DNA of 64,000 bases from Pseudooceanicola spongiae (GTDB lineage Bacteria > Pseudomonadota > Alphaproteobacteria > Rhodobacterales > Rhodobacteraceae), in contig NZ_CP045201.1 of assembly GCF_014899185.1 (NCBI RefSeq), positions 2,588,501-2,652,500 on the forward strand, read 5' to 3'. How positions within the stretch are numbered: the stretch's first letter is position 1; every line of letters begins with the position of its first letter. This document shows, in pieces, positions 43,268 to 51,791 of the stretch. The notes below the pieces were generated by a model. The model saw only the letters and a program-made list of their open reading frames with translations, was not told the origin of the DNA and made no database searches. A program made the translations under genes and the position numbers.

Positions 43268-44331
43268 CCGAATATCCCAGACCTGACCGATTTTCCCTGG
43301 CCCCGGGCTACGAGATTTCGCGCGTGCTGCGTGGCAACTGGCAACTGGCAGGCGGCCATGGCGCGGTGGACCGTGCCGAGGCTGTCGAGGACATGATCGC
43401 CTTTGCCGACGCCGGGATCACCACGTTCGACTGCGCCGACATCTATACCGGCGTGGAGGAGCTGATTGGCCAGTTTCGCGCCCAGTATCTGAACCGGCGC
43501 GGCGCCGAGGCGCTGGCCGAGGTGCGCGTGCATACCAAATGCGTCCCCGATCTGAGCAAGCTCGGCACGCTGACCCGCGACCAGCTACAGGACACCATCG
43601 ACCGCTCGCGCAGGCGGCTGGGGGTCGAGCGGCTGGATCTGGTGCAGTTTCACTGGTGGGATTATGCCGCTGGCGACTGGCTGCAGGCCGCGCAGTGGCT
43701 GGAGGAGTTCCGCATCGAGGGGCGCCTCCAGTTTGTCAGTGGCACCAATTTCGACACCGATCACGTCAGCGCCATGCTGGCGGCGGGGGTGCCGCTGCGT
43801 ACCATGCAGGTGCAGTATTCGCTGCTGGACCGGCGCCCGGAAAAGCGCATGGCCGAACTGGCGGGCGAGGCGGGGATCAACTTCCTCTGCTATGGCACGG
43901 TCGCGGGTGGCTTTCTGTCGGACCGCTGGCTGGGCCAGCCCGACCCCGGTGCCGAGATCGAGAACCGCTCTCTGATCAAGTACAAGCTGATCATCGAAGA
44001 TATCGGCGGCTGGGATCTGTTTCAGGCGCTGCTGGTGACGCTGCGCCGCATCGCCGATGCCCATGGCACCGATATCGCCACGGTCGCCAGCGCGGCGCTG
44101 CTGACCCGGCCTCTGGTTGCGGGGGTCATCGTGGGCGCGCGCAACCGGGCGCATTTGGCCTCGAATCTGGCCATCAGTGCGCTGAAACTGCGCGCAATCG
44201 AGCTGGCGGAGATCGACGCCGTTCTGGCACAGGGCCGCGATCTGGAGGGCGACGTTTATACGCTGGAACGCGACCGCACCGGGCGGCATGGTGCCATCAT
44301 GAAGTACAACCTGAACAAGGAAGAGGCCTGA
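43264..44331 (+). CDS. Aldo/keto reductase
   Basis: A 355-residue reductase with the tetrad in FDCADIYTGVEE (Asp, Tyr), HTKCVPD (Lys) and VQFHWWDY (His). It is clearly paralogous to the reductase half of the fusion at 37136-38596: both share QFHWW, YGT-x-GGFLS-RWLGQP and IGGW. No RidA domain follows. Likely NADPH-dependent; the substrate is not evident. Confidence 0.88.
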   Translation: MTEYPRPDRFSLAPGYEISRVLRGNWQLAGGHGAVDRAEAVEDMIAFADAGITTFDCADIYTGVEELIGQFRAQYLNRRGAEALAEVRVHTKCVPDLSKLGTLTRDQLQDTIDRSRRRLGVERLDLVQFHWWDYAAGDWLQAAQWLEEFRIEGRLQFVSGTNFDTDHVSAMLAAGVPLRTMQVQYSLLDRRPEKRMAELAGEAGINFLCYGTVAGGFLSDRWLGQPDPGAEIENRSLIKYKLIIEDIGGWDLFQALLVTLRRIADAHGTDIATVASAALLTRPLVAGVIVGARNRAHLASNLAISALKLRAIELAEIDAVLAQGRDLEGDVYTLERDRTGRHGAIMKYNLNKEEA

Positions 44332-44418
44332 GGCCCTTCCCTGGACGGTGCCCCTCGGGGGCGAAAAGACGACCCAAATCAATGCCGGAATAGGCAGATC
44401 AACAGGAGAGATACGACA

Positions 44419-45672
44419 ATGAAGACACTGCTCATGAGCACGGCGCTGCTGGCGGCCTCGGCCAGCTTTGCCGCGGCGCAGGATTGTGACGTGACCATCG
44501 GTCTGGTGCTGGAACTGACGGGGCCTGCGGGCGCTTATGGTCAGGCCGGGGCCAAGGCGATCGAGATGGCTTTCAACGACATCAACACCGCCGGTGGCGT
44601 CAATGGCTGCGACATCAAGGCCGACATCCGCGACAGTCAGAGCCAGGGCACCGTTGCCGTGGATCAGGCGACGCAACTGGTGAATATCGCCAAGGTGCCG
44701 GTCGTGATCGGGGGCATCATCTCCTCCGTCACCATCCCGATGCTGACCTCGGTGACGGCACCGGCGAAGGTGGTGCAGGTATCGCCCGCCTCCTCCTCTC
44801 CGACGCTGACGGCCTTGGGTGAAGACGGCAAGACCAGCGGCTATTTCTTCCGCACCATCACCTCGGACGCGCTGCAGGGCACGGCGGCGGCGAAATATGC
44901 GATGGATCAGGGGCTGACCAAGCTGGCGATCATCAACGTCAACAATGACTTCGGCCTCAACATGATGCGCGAATTTACCAAGGCTTATGAAGCCCTTGGC
45001 GGCGTCATCACCTCGACCACGCCGTATAACGAAAAGCAGTCGAGCTATGCCTCCGAGGCGACCGTGGCGCTGAAGGGCGACCCCGAGGCGCTGTATCTGA
45101 TCAGCTATCCGGTGGACGGCGCGACCATCGCACGGGCCTGGATCTCCAGCGGCGGGCCGCAAAAATTCCTGCTCAACGACGGGATGAACGCACAGGAATT
45201 CATCCAGGCGGTCGGCCCGCAGTACCTTGAGGACGCCTATGGCACCTCGTCGGGCACCACGGAAACGGCCTCGACCGAATACTTCTACAAGGGTTTCGAG
45301 GCGTTTTCGGGCGGGATCGCACCAGACGCCCCGGCGGCGGACCGGTCTTATGACGCGGGCGCCATCGTGGCGCTGGCGGTGGCCGAAGCCGGGTCCGAAG
45401 ATCCGACCGCAATCCGCGATGCCATCCATGCTGTCGTGGCCGAGGGCGGAGAGCCGATCTATGCCGGCCCCGAAGAGTTCAAGAAAGCGCTGGACCTGAT
45501 CGCCGCAGGCAAGGCCATCAAGTACGAGGGCGTCATCGGCCCGGTCACCTTCGACAAGAATGGCGACATCACCGGACCGTTCCGCCTGTGGGAAATCAAC
45601 AACGGCGAAGTCGAAACCGTTGGACAGATGAGCGCGGAAGAGGTCTCGGCCATCAAGGCTGACGTCGAATAA
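44419..45672 (+). CDS. Branched-chain-type ABC substrate-binding protein (LivK type)
   Basis: A 417-residue periplasmic binding protein with signal peptide MKTLLMSTALLAASASFAAAQ. Motifs IGLVLELTGPAGAYGQAGAKAIEMAFNDINTAGG and ADIRDSQSQGTVAVDQATQL place it in the Leu/Ile/Val type 1 family. AACAGGAG precedes the ATG. It is the obvious partner of livGFHM on the other side of the regulator. A terminator-like hairpin follows. Confidence 0.93.
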   Translation: MKTLLMSTALLAASASFAAAQDCDVTIGLVLELTGPAGAYGQAGAKAIEMAFNDINTAGGVNGCDIKADIRDSQSQGTVAVDQATQLVNIAKVPVVIGGIISSVTIPMLTSVTAPAKVVQVSPASSSPTLTALGEDGKTSGYFFRTITSDALQGTAAAKYAMDQGLTKLAIINVNNDFGLNMMREFTKAYEALGGVITSTTPYNEKQSSYASEATVALKGDPEALYLISYPVDGATIARAWISSGGPQKFLLNDGMNAQEFIQAVGPQYLEDAYGTSSGTTETASTEYFYKGFEAFSGGIAPDAPAADRSYDAGAIVALAVAEAGSEDPTAIRDAIHAVVAEGGEPIYAGPEEFKKALDLIAAGKAIKYEGVIGPVTFDKNGDITGPFRLWEINNGEVETVGQMSAEEVSAIKADVE

Positions 45673-45698
45673 CACCTCCGCCTGAGCGGATCACGAAA

Positions 45699-45731
45699 GA
45701 TGGCGCCCTGTGTCCCCACAGCGGCGCCATC
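45699..45731 (+). terminator. Hairpin after the LivK-type gene
   Basis: Long GC-rich stem GATGGCGCC / GGCGCCATC, extended inward by CTGTG / CACAG with one bulge, around a TCCC loop. Weak T-run (TGCGTTTC) after it. Confidence 0.7.
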
Positions 45732-46214
45732 TGCGTTTCAGAGACGGCCGGGCGGATCTTCAGGGGCGAGCAACCTGCGCCGGACGTGCCGCCGTACAGG
45801 CACCCGCCGGGCGGCAGGTTTCGCGCCAGCGCGCCGAGTGAGTCGCGCGATCCGGCGCGGGAGATCTGTTGGCCTGTGGCCGAACGCCCGTACAAAAATG
45901 GAATCGGATGTCCCTAGAAACAGGCACCTGGCGTCAGAGCGCGCTAACTTTTGAGCTTTGCCGGTGAGCTGCACTAAAAAGTACAGTTTTGTGTCATTTT
46001 CTTTGGATTTCATTTTGCAGGTGCAGCAAAATTAACCATTCAGTTTTTCATCAGTGACATATGCGAGGCAAAGACAACCCACTTTCTCGCGCGTCTAAGT
46101 CTTTGATTGCAAGACCCTAGCCTTACCCGCTAGGGAGCAGCGGTGGATCTCGCCACAGAAGCGAGGGCACAAATATACTAAAAAGTCAGCTCATCTAGGG
46201 GACTTTAGCTGGGT
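45732..46214. other. Gene-free stretch, AT-rich right half
   Basis: 483 bp without a recognisable gene. The right half (about 45935-46214) is clearly more AT-rich than the rest of the window. It holds a 10-bp direct repeat ACTAAAAAGT (45973-45982 and 46177-46186) and a hairpin CCCTAGC-N7-GCTAGGG (46115-46135). It probably carries the promoter of the small gene at 46215. Confidence 0.6.
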
Positions 46215-46388
46215 ATGAAACTAAGAATCTTCACCTGCCATGAGTGCGGGCATAAAATGCGTGTTTCCGGGGAATTTTGTGGCAAATGCTACGCTCGGAA
46301 AGACAAGTATCAAAATTCATCCCTTTGGGTTGCTGTCATTTCACTGGTATTTATTTTTCTCATTATCGCAGTGATCAAGGCCATCTGA
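46215..46388 (+). CDS. Small zinc-ribbon membrane protein (57 aa)
   Basis: A 57-residue frame that reads well but is short: MKLRIFTCHECGHKM then VSGEFCGKCYARKDK (two CxxC pairs, residues 8/11 and 22/25, a zinc-ribbon), followed by one hydrophobic helix LWVAVISLVFIFLIIAVIKA and a short tail. GGGGA lies 12 bp upstream of the ATG. Base composition is much lower in GC than neighbouring genes, and rare-looking codons (AGA, CTA, ATT, TTT) are frequent, suggesting recent arrival. No family is recognised. It ends 53 bp before the tRNA. Confidence 0.6.
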   Translation: MKLRIFTCHECGHKMRVSGEFCGKCYARKDKYQNSSLWVAVISLVFIFLIIAVIKAI

Positions 46389-46441
46389 CGGAAAGGACAC
46401 ACTTGCCAAACCGGGGCATATCGCTGAAAAGCGGCACAGAT

Positions 46442-46518
46442 GGCCCCGTAGCTCAACTGGATAGAGCAGCCGACTTCTAATCGGCAGGTTGAGGGTTCGA
46501 TTCCTTCCGGGGTCACCA
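46442..46518 (+). tRNA. tRNA-Arg (anticodon TCT)
   Basis: Full cloverleaf of 77 nt including encoded CCA. Acceptor stem GGCCCCG/CGGGGTC with one G-T pair, D-arm GCTC...GAGC, anticodon stem GCCGA/TCGGC with loop CTTCTAA (anticodon TCT, reads AGA), T-arm with GTTCGATTC. Reads rare AGA/AGG codons. Confidence 0.97.
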
Positions 46519-47572
46519 TGCAGACAGAGCGACATTTTGGCGAAGGCCATATGCGCCGCCCCCGGATTATTTGTTACCAAGTTTTGTAAAAACACTCTGG
46601 CGTCGGCCCTTTTGTCATGGGCCGGCGCCGACCGGTCGTTGCGCTGAGAGGCCGCCACTTGCCGCGCCGGGCGCATGGCGTCCTGCCAGATGGCCTGCCT
46701 TAGCAGGCGCATCCGAAACCGCTATGCAGAGCCTTGCGGCGCCAGCGCAGGTCCTACCTCCGACCTAAGCGCGGGGATTGAGGCCCCGCCAACGACATCG
46801 GCCTGCTGATCCTGAACGCCAGCGACAAGGCCCGGCTGTGCGATCTGGATTGTTATAGCCAGCATTTCCCACTCCCGATGTTCAGGGTTTCCCCGTGCGA
46901 GGGCAGCATGTTGATGCAGGCCACAGATTCGCGCCTGACCCCGCACGATTTGCATGGCGTTCACATCCCGCCACTGGCGTACCGCGCCTCGCGTGCCTTG
47001 GCTCTGATGAAGACGGGGCGGTGTTTCTTTTGCCCCAAAGCTGCAGAAACTCGACCGCCGGCGGCAGGTTGGCGACGCGGGTCATCACACTGGCGCAAGG
47101 CAAAGACGATCAGCCAGTTATCGGAGCCGAAAGGCCTGAACGAGGTGTCACGGACCATCAGCCGCTGACAAAGGGATTTCCCCCACCTCCCTATCTTAGA
47201 GGCCATCGTCCTCATGGCCCCCGCCAAACCTCCGCCCGCTCCTGGGGGCAGATCCATGGCGACGTCTCAGGCATATATGTCGAGAGGGAGAACCACAGCA
47301 TTGCTGAGCCCACCCGCGCCCGTCGCGCAAAAGTCGCGATGCTCCCTGAGGATTGCGTCACCCGCCCAGCCGGCGCCACCACCGTCGCGGTGGGGTCTCT
47401 TCACTCTCTTTTTAACTCGAACAAAGCCCCCCAAACGCCTTCTTCACCCGCCCAAGATGATCCCCACTGACGGGATGCATGACCTGCTCTACCCGCGACG
47501 CCCCATGACGATCCGCCTCAGCGCAGACGCCGCCTGATGTCGTCAGCCCGGCAAGCACTGTCCCCTTCATCC
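46519..47572. other. 1.05-kb region without a recognisable gene
   Basis: Several 70-190 codon open frames overlap on both strands, but none has a convincing start, codon bias or family motif. It could be decayed coding DNA downstream of a tRNA, a common insertion point; no transposase or integrase motif was found and no second copy of the tRNA 3' end occurs in the window. Confidence 0.6.
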
Positions 47573-47624
47573 GTTTCCCTGTTCCAAATATCCCGGGGGT
47601 CCGGGGGCTGGCCCCCGGACCCTG
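47573..47624. repeat. Intergenic repeat, copy A
   Basis: GTTTCCCTGTTCCAAATATC followed by CCGGGGGTCCGGGGGC and its complement GCCCCCGGACC, forming a strong GC hairpin. The core (GTTTCCCTGTT, AAATATCCCGGGGG) recurs inverted at 63200-63266. It sits downstream of the KpsT-like gene stop. Elements of this sort are dispersed between genes in many Rhodobacteraceae. Confidence 0.72.
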
Positions 47625-47647
47625 CAAGCCACGCTCTGCCCGGTGCC

Positions 47648-48310
47648 TCAGGCTGCCACGGCCATATTCGCCTCATGCACGGCAATCGCCTCTTCCAGAT
47701 CCTCAAAAAGCTGCAACTGTCCCGCCTCCAGCACCGCGCCCATATCACAGAACTGCCGGATCTGCGGCATCGAGTGGCTGACGACAATCGCCCCGGCAGA
47801 CTGCATGCGGGCACGAAACACCGCCGCACTCTTGGCGCGAAAGGCCGCATCACCGACCGAGGTCACCTCGTCCACAAGGTAGGTGTCAAAGCCCATTCCC
47901 ATCGACACGCCAAAGGCCAGCCGGGACCGCATGCCGGCGGAATAGATGCCACAGGGCAGGCGAAAATGCGCCCCCAGCGCGGCAAAGGCCTCGACAAAAT
48001 CCACCAGAGCATCGCTGTCGACGCCATAAATGCGCGCCACAAACCGGGTATTCTGCAACCCGGTCAGTTTGGGATGAAATGATCCGGCAAAGCCGACAGG
48101 CCATGAAATGGTCCCACTGGAGCGCACCCGCCCGCGGGTCGGATCCTGAGTACCGGCGATGACCTTCAACAACGTCGACTTCCCCGCCCCGTTGCGCCCC
48201 AGCAGCGCCACGGAACGGCCGCTCGGGAAGGTCGCTGTGATCCTGTCAGCCACCACCTTGCAGCTGCCACCCGCGCGGAAAACCATCGTGAGGTCCTCAA
48301 GCTGTATCAT
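47648..48310 (-). CDS. kpsT: Polysaccharide ABC exporter ATPase (KpsT type)
   Basis: A 220-residue ATPase of the capsule/O-antigen export class. Walker A GRNGAGKST, signature YSAGMRSRL (the KpsT/Wzt variant), Walker B YLVDEVTSVGDAAF. It powers export of a lipid-linked polysaccharide with the KpsM-like permease encoded at 49704-50510. 9 bp after the KpsE-like gene on the same strand. Confidence 0.93.
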   Translation of the reverse strand: MIQLEDLTMVFRAGGSCKVVADRITATFPSGRSVALLGRNGAGKSTLLKVIAGTQDPTRGRVRSSGTISWPVGFAGSFHPKLTGLQNTRFVARIYGVDSDALVDFVEAFAALGAHFRLPCGIYSAGMRSRLAFGVSMGMGFDTYLVDEVTSVGDAAFRAKSAAVFRARMQSAGAIVVSHSMPQIRQFCDMGAVLEAGQLQLFEDLEEAIAVHEANMAVAA

Positions 48311-48319
48311 CCGCCCCCC

Positions 48320-49594
48320 CTACCGCCGGTCCTTGATGGCGTAGCCCGACAACGTCAGGATCATCCACCCCAGACCGGCGAAAATGCCTAGGTATATCGT
48401 CCACTTGCCCCGTTCGGGAAAGCGTGAGGTTTCTGCGCGCGTCGGGCGGATATAGGGGGCGAGATAGCGGCTCTTGCGGCGGGCTTCGGCCTGGGCGGCG
48501 TCGAAGGCGGCCAGCGCAGCGGTATAGCTTTGCCGGGCGAATTCACGGTCGACCACAAGCGCTTCGTATTGACCGACCAGATTGGCCAGTACATCGCCTT
48601 CGCCATGCGGTGCGCCCATGCCGAGCTTGCCGCGCTCTGCCGCGATGCGCCGCTCCACCATCTCAATCCGGCGCTCGGCCTGTTTGAGGCGCGGATCACT
48701 GTCGCGCGCGGTTTCGCGCAGCATATCCACGTCAATCAGCGACTCGGCCAGCTGGGCCTGCAACTGCGCAAGCAGGCCCGCCTGCGTCGCGATATCCGTG
48801 CCCGGATCGACCAGTTGATGGCGGTTGCGAAAGCCGGTGACAGCCTGACGCGCGCCTTTCAGCCGCTCGAGCGACAGCGACAGCTCAGCCTTTGCCGTGC
48901 GGATCGCATCGGCCTGCGCAATATCGCTGAGCGTGTTGATCATCTCGGACGCCTTGGCCAGAAGCGCCTCGGCGATCAGGGTCGCGTCCTGGGGCGCAAA
49001 GGCCAGCACCCGCACCTCGATCAGCCCGGTGCCGGCATCGTAGCGAATGCGCACCATGCGCTGCCAGTAGGTCACAAGGTCCTCGATGGCGCCACCGGGA
49101 TCGAAGGCAAACACCGGGTCGGACCCCGGCTGGCGCCAGTCACTGCCCGCCCCGGCCCAGAGCCTGCGCAGATCCAGCGCGGCGTCCATCTCGGCCACCA
49201 GCTCCTGACTGTGCATGTATTCATAGAGGATATCGGTGTCGCTGGAGCTTGAGCCCGACAGATCGGTGATCCCCCCGAGCAGCGCGATGGCCGGGCTCTG
49301 CTCCTCCGTGCGGACGGAAAACCCGACGGTCGAGGCATATTGATCCGCCGCCCGCGCCCAGAGATACCATGCCGAGAGCGCCAACGGAGCCACGACAAGC
49401 AGCACGAAACTGCCCAGCAAAAGCCAGTGACGTCTGCGCAGGCGACTGCGGGGCGCCGGTGCCGAGACCGGGGTGCCCTGCAGCGGAAACGTCGCCGACG
49501 GAAATGGCGACGGGGCGCTGTGCATCCCCCCCTCGGCCAGCGCTCTGGCTGTTGCAGCAGTGCGGATCGTCTGCATAGCGGATCCATTCGTCAT
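48320..49594 (-). CDS. kpsE: Capsule export inner-membrane protein (KpsE type)
   Basis: A 424-residue PCP-3-type protein bridging the ABC exporter to the outer-membrane channel. One membrane helix near residue 60 (HWLLLGSFVLLVVAPLALSA), a long periplasmic coiled-coil part (about 180-350, KAELSLSLERLKGARQ and the like), and a second helix near the C-terminus (YLGIFAGLGWMILTLSGYA). Family members are usually 380-400 residues; the N-terminal 50 cytoplasmic residues are extra. Start is uncertain between ATGs at 49594 and 49576. No KpsD-type channel is in the window. Confidence 0.85.
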   Translation of the reverse strand: MTNGSAMQTIRTAATARALAEGGMHSAPSPFPSATFPLQGTPVSAPAPRSRLRRRHWLLLGSFVLLVVAPLALSAWYLWARAADQYASTVGFSVRTEEQSPAIALLGGITDLSGSSSSDTDILYEYMHSQELVAEMDAALDLRRLWAGAGSDWRQPGSDPVFAFDPGGAIEDLVTYWQRMVRIRYDAGTGLIEVRVLAFAPQDATLIAEALLAKASEMINTLSDIAQADAIRTAKAELSLSLERLKGARQAVTGFRNRHQLVDPGTDIATQAGLLAQLQAQLAESLIDVDMLRETARDSDPRLKQAERRIEMVERRIAAERGKLGMGAPHGEGDVLANLVGQYEALVVDREFARQSYTAALAAFDAAQAEARRKSRYLAPYIRPTRAETSRFPERGKWTIYLGIFAGLGWMILTLSGYAIKDRR

Positions 49595-49703
49595 TTGTTC
49601 AATCTTCAGCGGCAGACTAGGCGGAAGTTCATCACAAAAGGTGAATGCCGCCGCGCAAATCCTCTGCCACTTCCCCTGCGGCCCAGAGAAGAGAGACAGC
49701 GTC

Positions 49704-50510
49704 ATGCAGGCCATCAGTCCGGCCCGTCCCAGCCATTTGCGCGCCCGGCGCTTTGGGTCGCTGCGCACCATCGCGGCGCTGATTCTGCGCGAGATGGCGA
49801 CCAGCTACGGCCGCTCTCCCGGAGGCTATCTCTGGGCGGTGATCGAGCCTGTGGCCGGCATTGCCCTGCTCTCGATCGTGTTCTCTATGGGGTTCCGCGC
49901 GCCCTCTCTCGGGGTCAATTTTCCGCTGTTTTACGCCACCGGGATGCTGCCCTTCATGATGTTCAGCCACCTCGCGTCAAAAATCGCGCAGAGCATCGAT
50001 TTCTCGCGTCCGCTGATGGCCTATCCGGCAGTGACGTGGCTGGACGCCATTCTGGCGCGCTTCGTGCTGAACATGGTGACGCAGCTGATGGTCGGCCAGC
50101 TGATCCTGGCGGGGATTTTGCTGCTGTTCCGCACCCGTGCGAGCCTTGATTTCGGGGATATATTTGCCGGTTACGCGCTGGCGGCGCTGCTCGGCCTCGG
50201 CGTCGGCACGATGAACTGCCTGCTGACGGGGCTGTTTCCCGTCTGGGTGCACGCCTGGTCGATCATTATGCGACCGATGTTCCTGATCTCGACGATCTTT
50301 TTCACCTTCGAGAGCGTCCCTCAGCCGTGGCGGGATGGCCTGTGGTACAATCCGCTGGTGCATGTGATCGGGCTGATGCGGCGCGGCGTTTACGGAGGGT
50401 ATGACGCGGCTTTTGCCAGCCCAGCCTATGTGGCGGGGCTGGCGATGGGGTTGCTGGCTATCGGCATGTTATTCCTGCGCCGCTTTCACCGGGTCATCCT
50501 GAACAGATGA
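49704..50510 (+). CDS. kpsM: Polysaccharide ABC exporter permease (KpsM type)
   Basis: A 268-residue ABC-2 permease with six membrane segments. ALILREMATSYGRSPGGYLWAVIEPV at the N-terminus and a late FFTFESVPQPWRDGLWYNPLVHVIGLMRRGVY are typical of KpsM. ATG at 49704 with a GAGAGA site. Unusually, it is divergent from kpsE-kpsT rather than in one operon with them. Confidence 0.92.
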   Translation: MQAISPARPSHLRARRFGSLRTIAALILREMATSYGRSPGGYLWAVIEPVAGIALLSIVFSMGFRAPSLGVNFPLFYATGMLPFMMFSHLASKIAQSIDFSRPLMAYPAVTWLDAILARFVLNMVTQLMVGQLILAGILLLFRTRASLDFGDIFAGYALAALLGLGVGTMNCLLTGLFPVWVHAWSIIMRPMFLISTIFFTFESVPQPWRDGLWYNPLVHVIGLMRRGVYGGYDAAFASPAYVAGLAMGLLAIGMLFLRRFHRVILNR

Positions 50511-50533
50511 GGCGAAATGCAGAGCATATAGGA

Positions 50534-51697
50534 TCAGAACCAGCGGCCGATGCGGAGCTTGTTGCCGTCGATGCTGGTCACCGTGCCGGTAAAGGCAGCC
50601 GGGTTGGTGGTGATGGCGGCATTGCCATTGGTGCAAATCTGCGTGCCATCGGCCCAGCGGGTGTATTGCCCATTGGCGTTGGAGCCGCTTTCGACCACCG
50701 CGCCGGTTGGCGTGCCCGCGGTCTGCGCCACTGTGCCCACGATAGAGGCCTGGGTGAACATCTCGACCCAGGCCTGCCAACTGCCGAGGTAACCGCGGCT
50801 CCAGACCCGCTGGCCAGAGGCGGCGACGTAAATCTGCCGCGCTGTCCCGGCACCGCCGCGCAGCACCATCAGACTGCCCCCCGAGGGATCACCCACGGGC
50901 GTATTGCTGCCCGAGGCGGTGAAGCTGTAGATCCCCGCCGCAACGCAGAGATCAGCATCGTCCGACGGAGCCGCCACACCGCTGCCGGTATCGCCGAGGC
51001 CGAAGGCCCCGACCGACATCAACCGCCCTGCGGTATCGTCAAGCGCGTCAGATTGCACTGCGGCGCCGCTGACAACTCCGGTGGCCCCGTCCAGCGACAG
51101 CGCCGTCGTCCAGGACGACCCATCCGCCGAGACCTTGAGCGCAAAATCATCATTGCCCGCCAGCCCCATTTCGGCGCGACCGCTCCAGTTGCTCTGATAC
51201 AGCAGGCTGGCCGTTTCGCCGGCGCTGGCCTTGTTCAGCTTGAGCTGGTGACCAGCCCCCGCGTGATTGAGCAGGGTGGCCGGCGCCGACACGCTGAGCC
51301 GGTTGGTACTGTCGGCGGTGGCGTTGATGCCCAGCTCGGACACCTGAGAGGGCAGACCACCCGAATCCTGCCACGCCCCGCCGCGCCAGGTGATGACGAC
51401 ATCCTCGTCCAGAACATAGGCCTGCCAGCCCGGTTTCGGGGTATGAAAGGCCCAGACCCCGGCATCACTGACAGCAATGGCGCCATCACGCCCCGCCCAG
51501 TCGCCGGTGCCACCGATGGCCACGACATGGCGGTCGCCCTCGGCGGGCGAGGCGGGAGGGGCGGTGCGATTCCGATCCGTCACCGCAAGCTGCACGATGA
51601 CGTCGAGGATCGTCAGCGCCTCGTTGTGGGTGACGTGCTTTTGCGCCTGCGCGGGCTGGATATAGGGCATCGACAGGATCGCGGAAGTGTCGGACAT
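50534..51697 (-). CDS. DUF2793-containing protein
   Basis: A 387-residue protein beginning MSDTSAILSMPYIQPAQAQKHVTHNEAL, the hallmark of DUF2793 proteins, which occur in prophages and gene transfer agents as tail-fibre-like parts and elsewhere as cell-surface proteins. The rest is Gly/Ser/Thr/Asn-rich with beta-repeat texture and ends RIGRWF. AGGAGA precedes the ATG at 51697. No phage structural genes are nearby; it sits between kpsM and the rhamnose genes, so a surface or polysaccharide-binding role is possible. Confidence 0.8.
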   Translation of the reverse strand: MSDTSAILSMPYIQPAQAQKHVTHNEALTILDVIVQLAVTDRNRTAPPASPAEGDRHVVAIGGTGDWAGRDGAIAVSDAGVWAFHTPKPGWQAYVLDEDVVITWRGGAWQDSGGLPSQVSELGINATADSTNRLSVSAPATLLNHAGAGHQLKLNKASAGETASLLYQSNWSGRAEMGLAGNDDFALKVSADGSSWTTALSLDGATGVVSGAAVQSDALDDTAGRLMSVGAFGLGDTGSGVAAPSDDADLCVAAGIYSFTASGSNTPVGDPSGGSLMVLRGGAGTARQIYVAASGQRVWSRGYLGSWQAWVEMFTQASIVGTVAQTAGTPTGAVVESGSNANGQYTRWADGTQICTNGNAAITTNPAAFTGTVTSIDGNKLRIGRWF

Positions 51698-51791
51698 GAA
51701 AGCTTCTCCTGGGTCAGATCGTCTGACCGGAAAGCTATTCATCACCCGTTAACATGTCCTGATCCCACCGTGACGATGACCCGGGCGGCCC

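Noticed and set aside
37136..45672. Plain leucine/isoleucine/valine uptake locus
   Set aside because: The permease and ATPase families are liv-type, but the interleaved reductases and RidA domain do not fit simple branched-chain amino acid transport.
46895..47470. 191-codon plus-strand frame after tRNA-Arg
   Set aside because: Overlaps other frames on both strands, no family motif, and composition looks like random GC-rich sequence.
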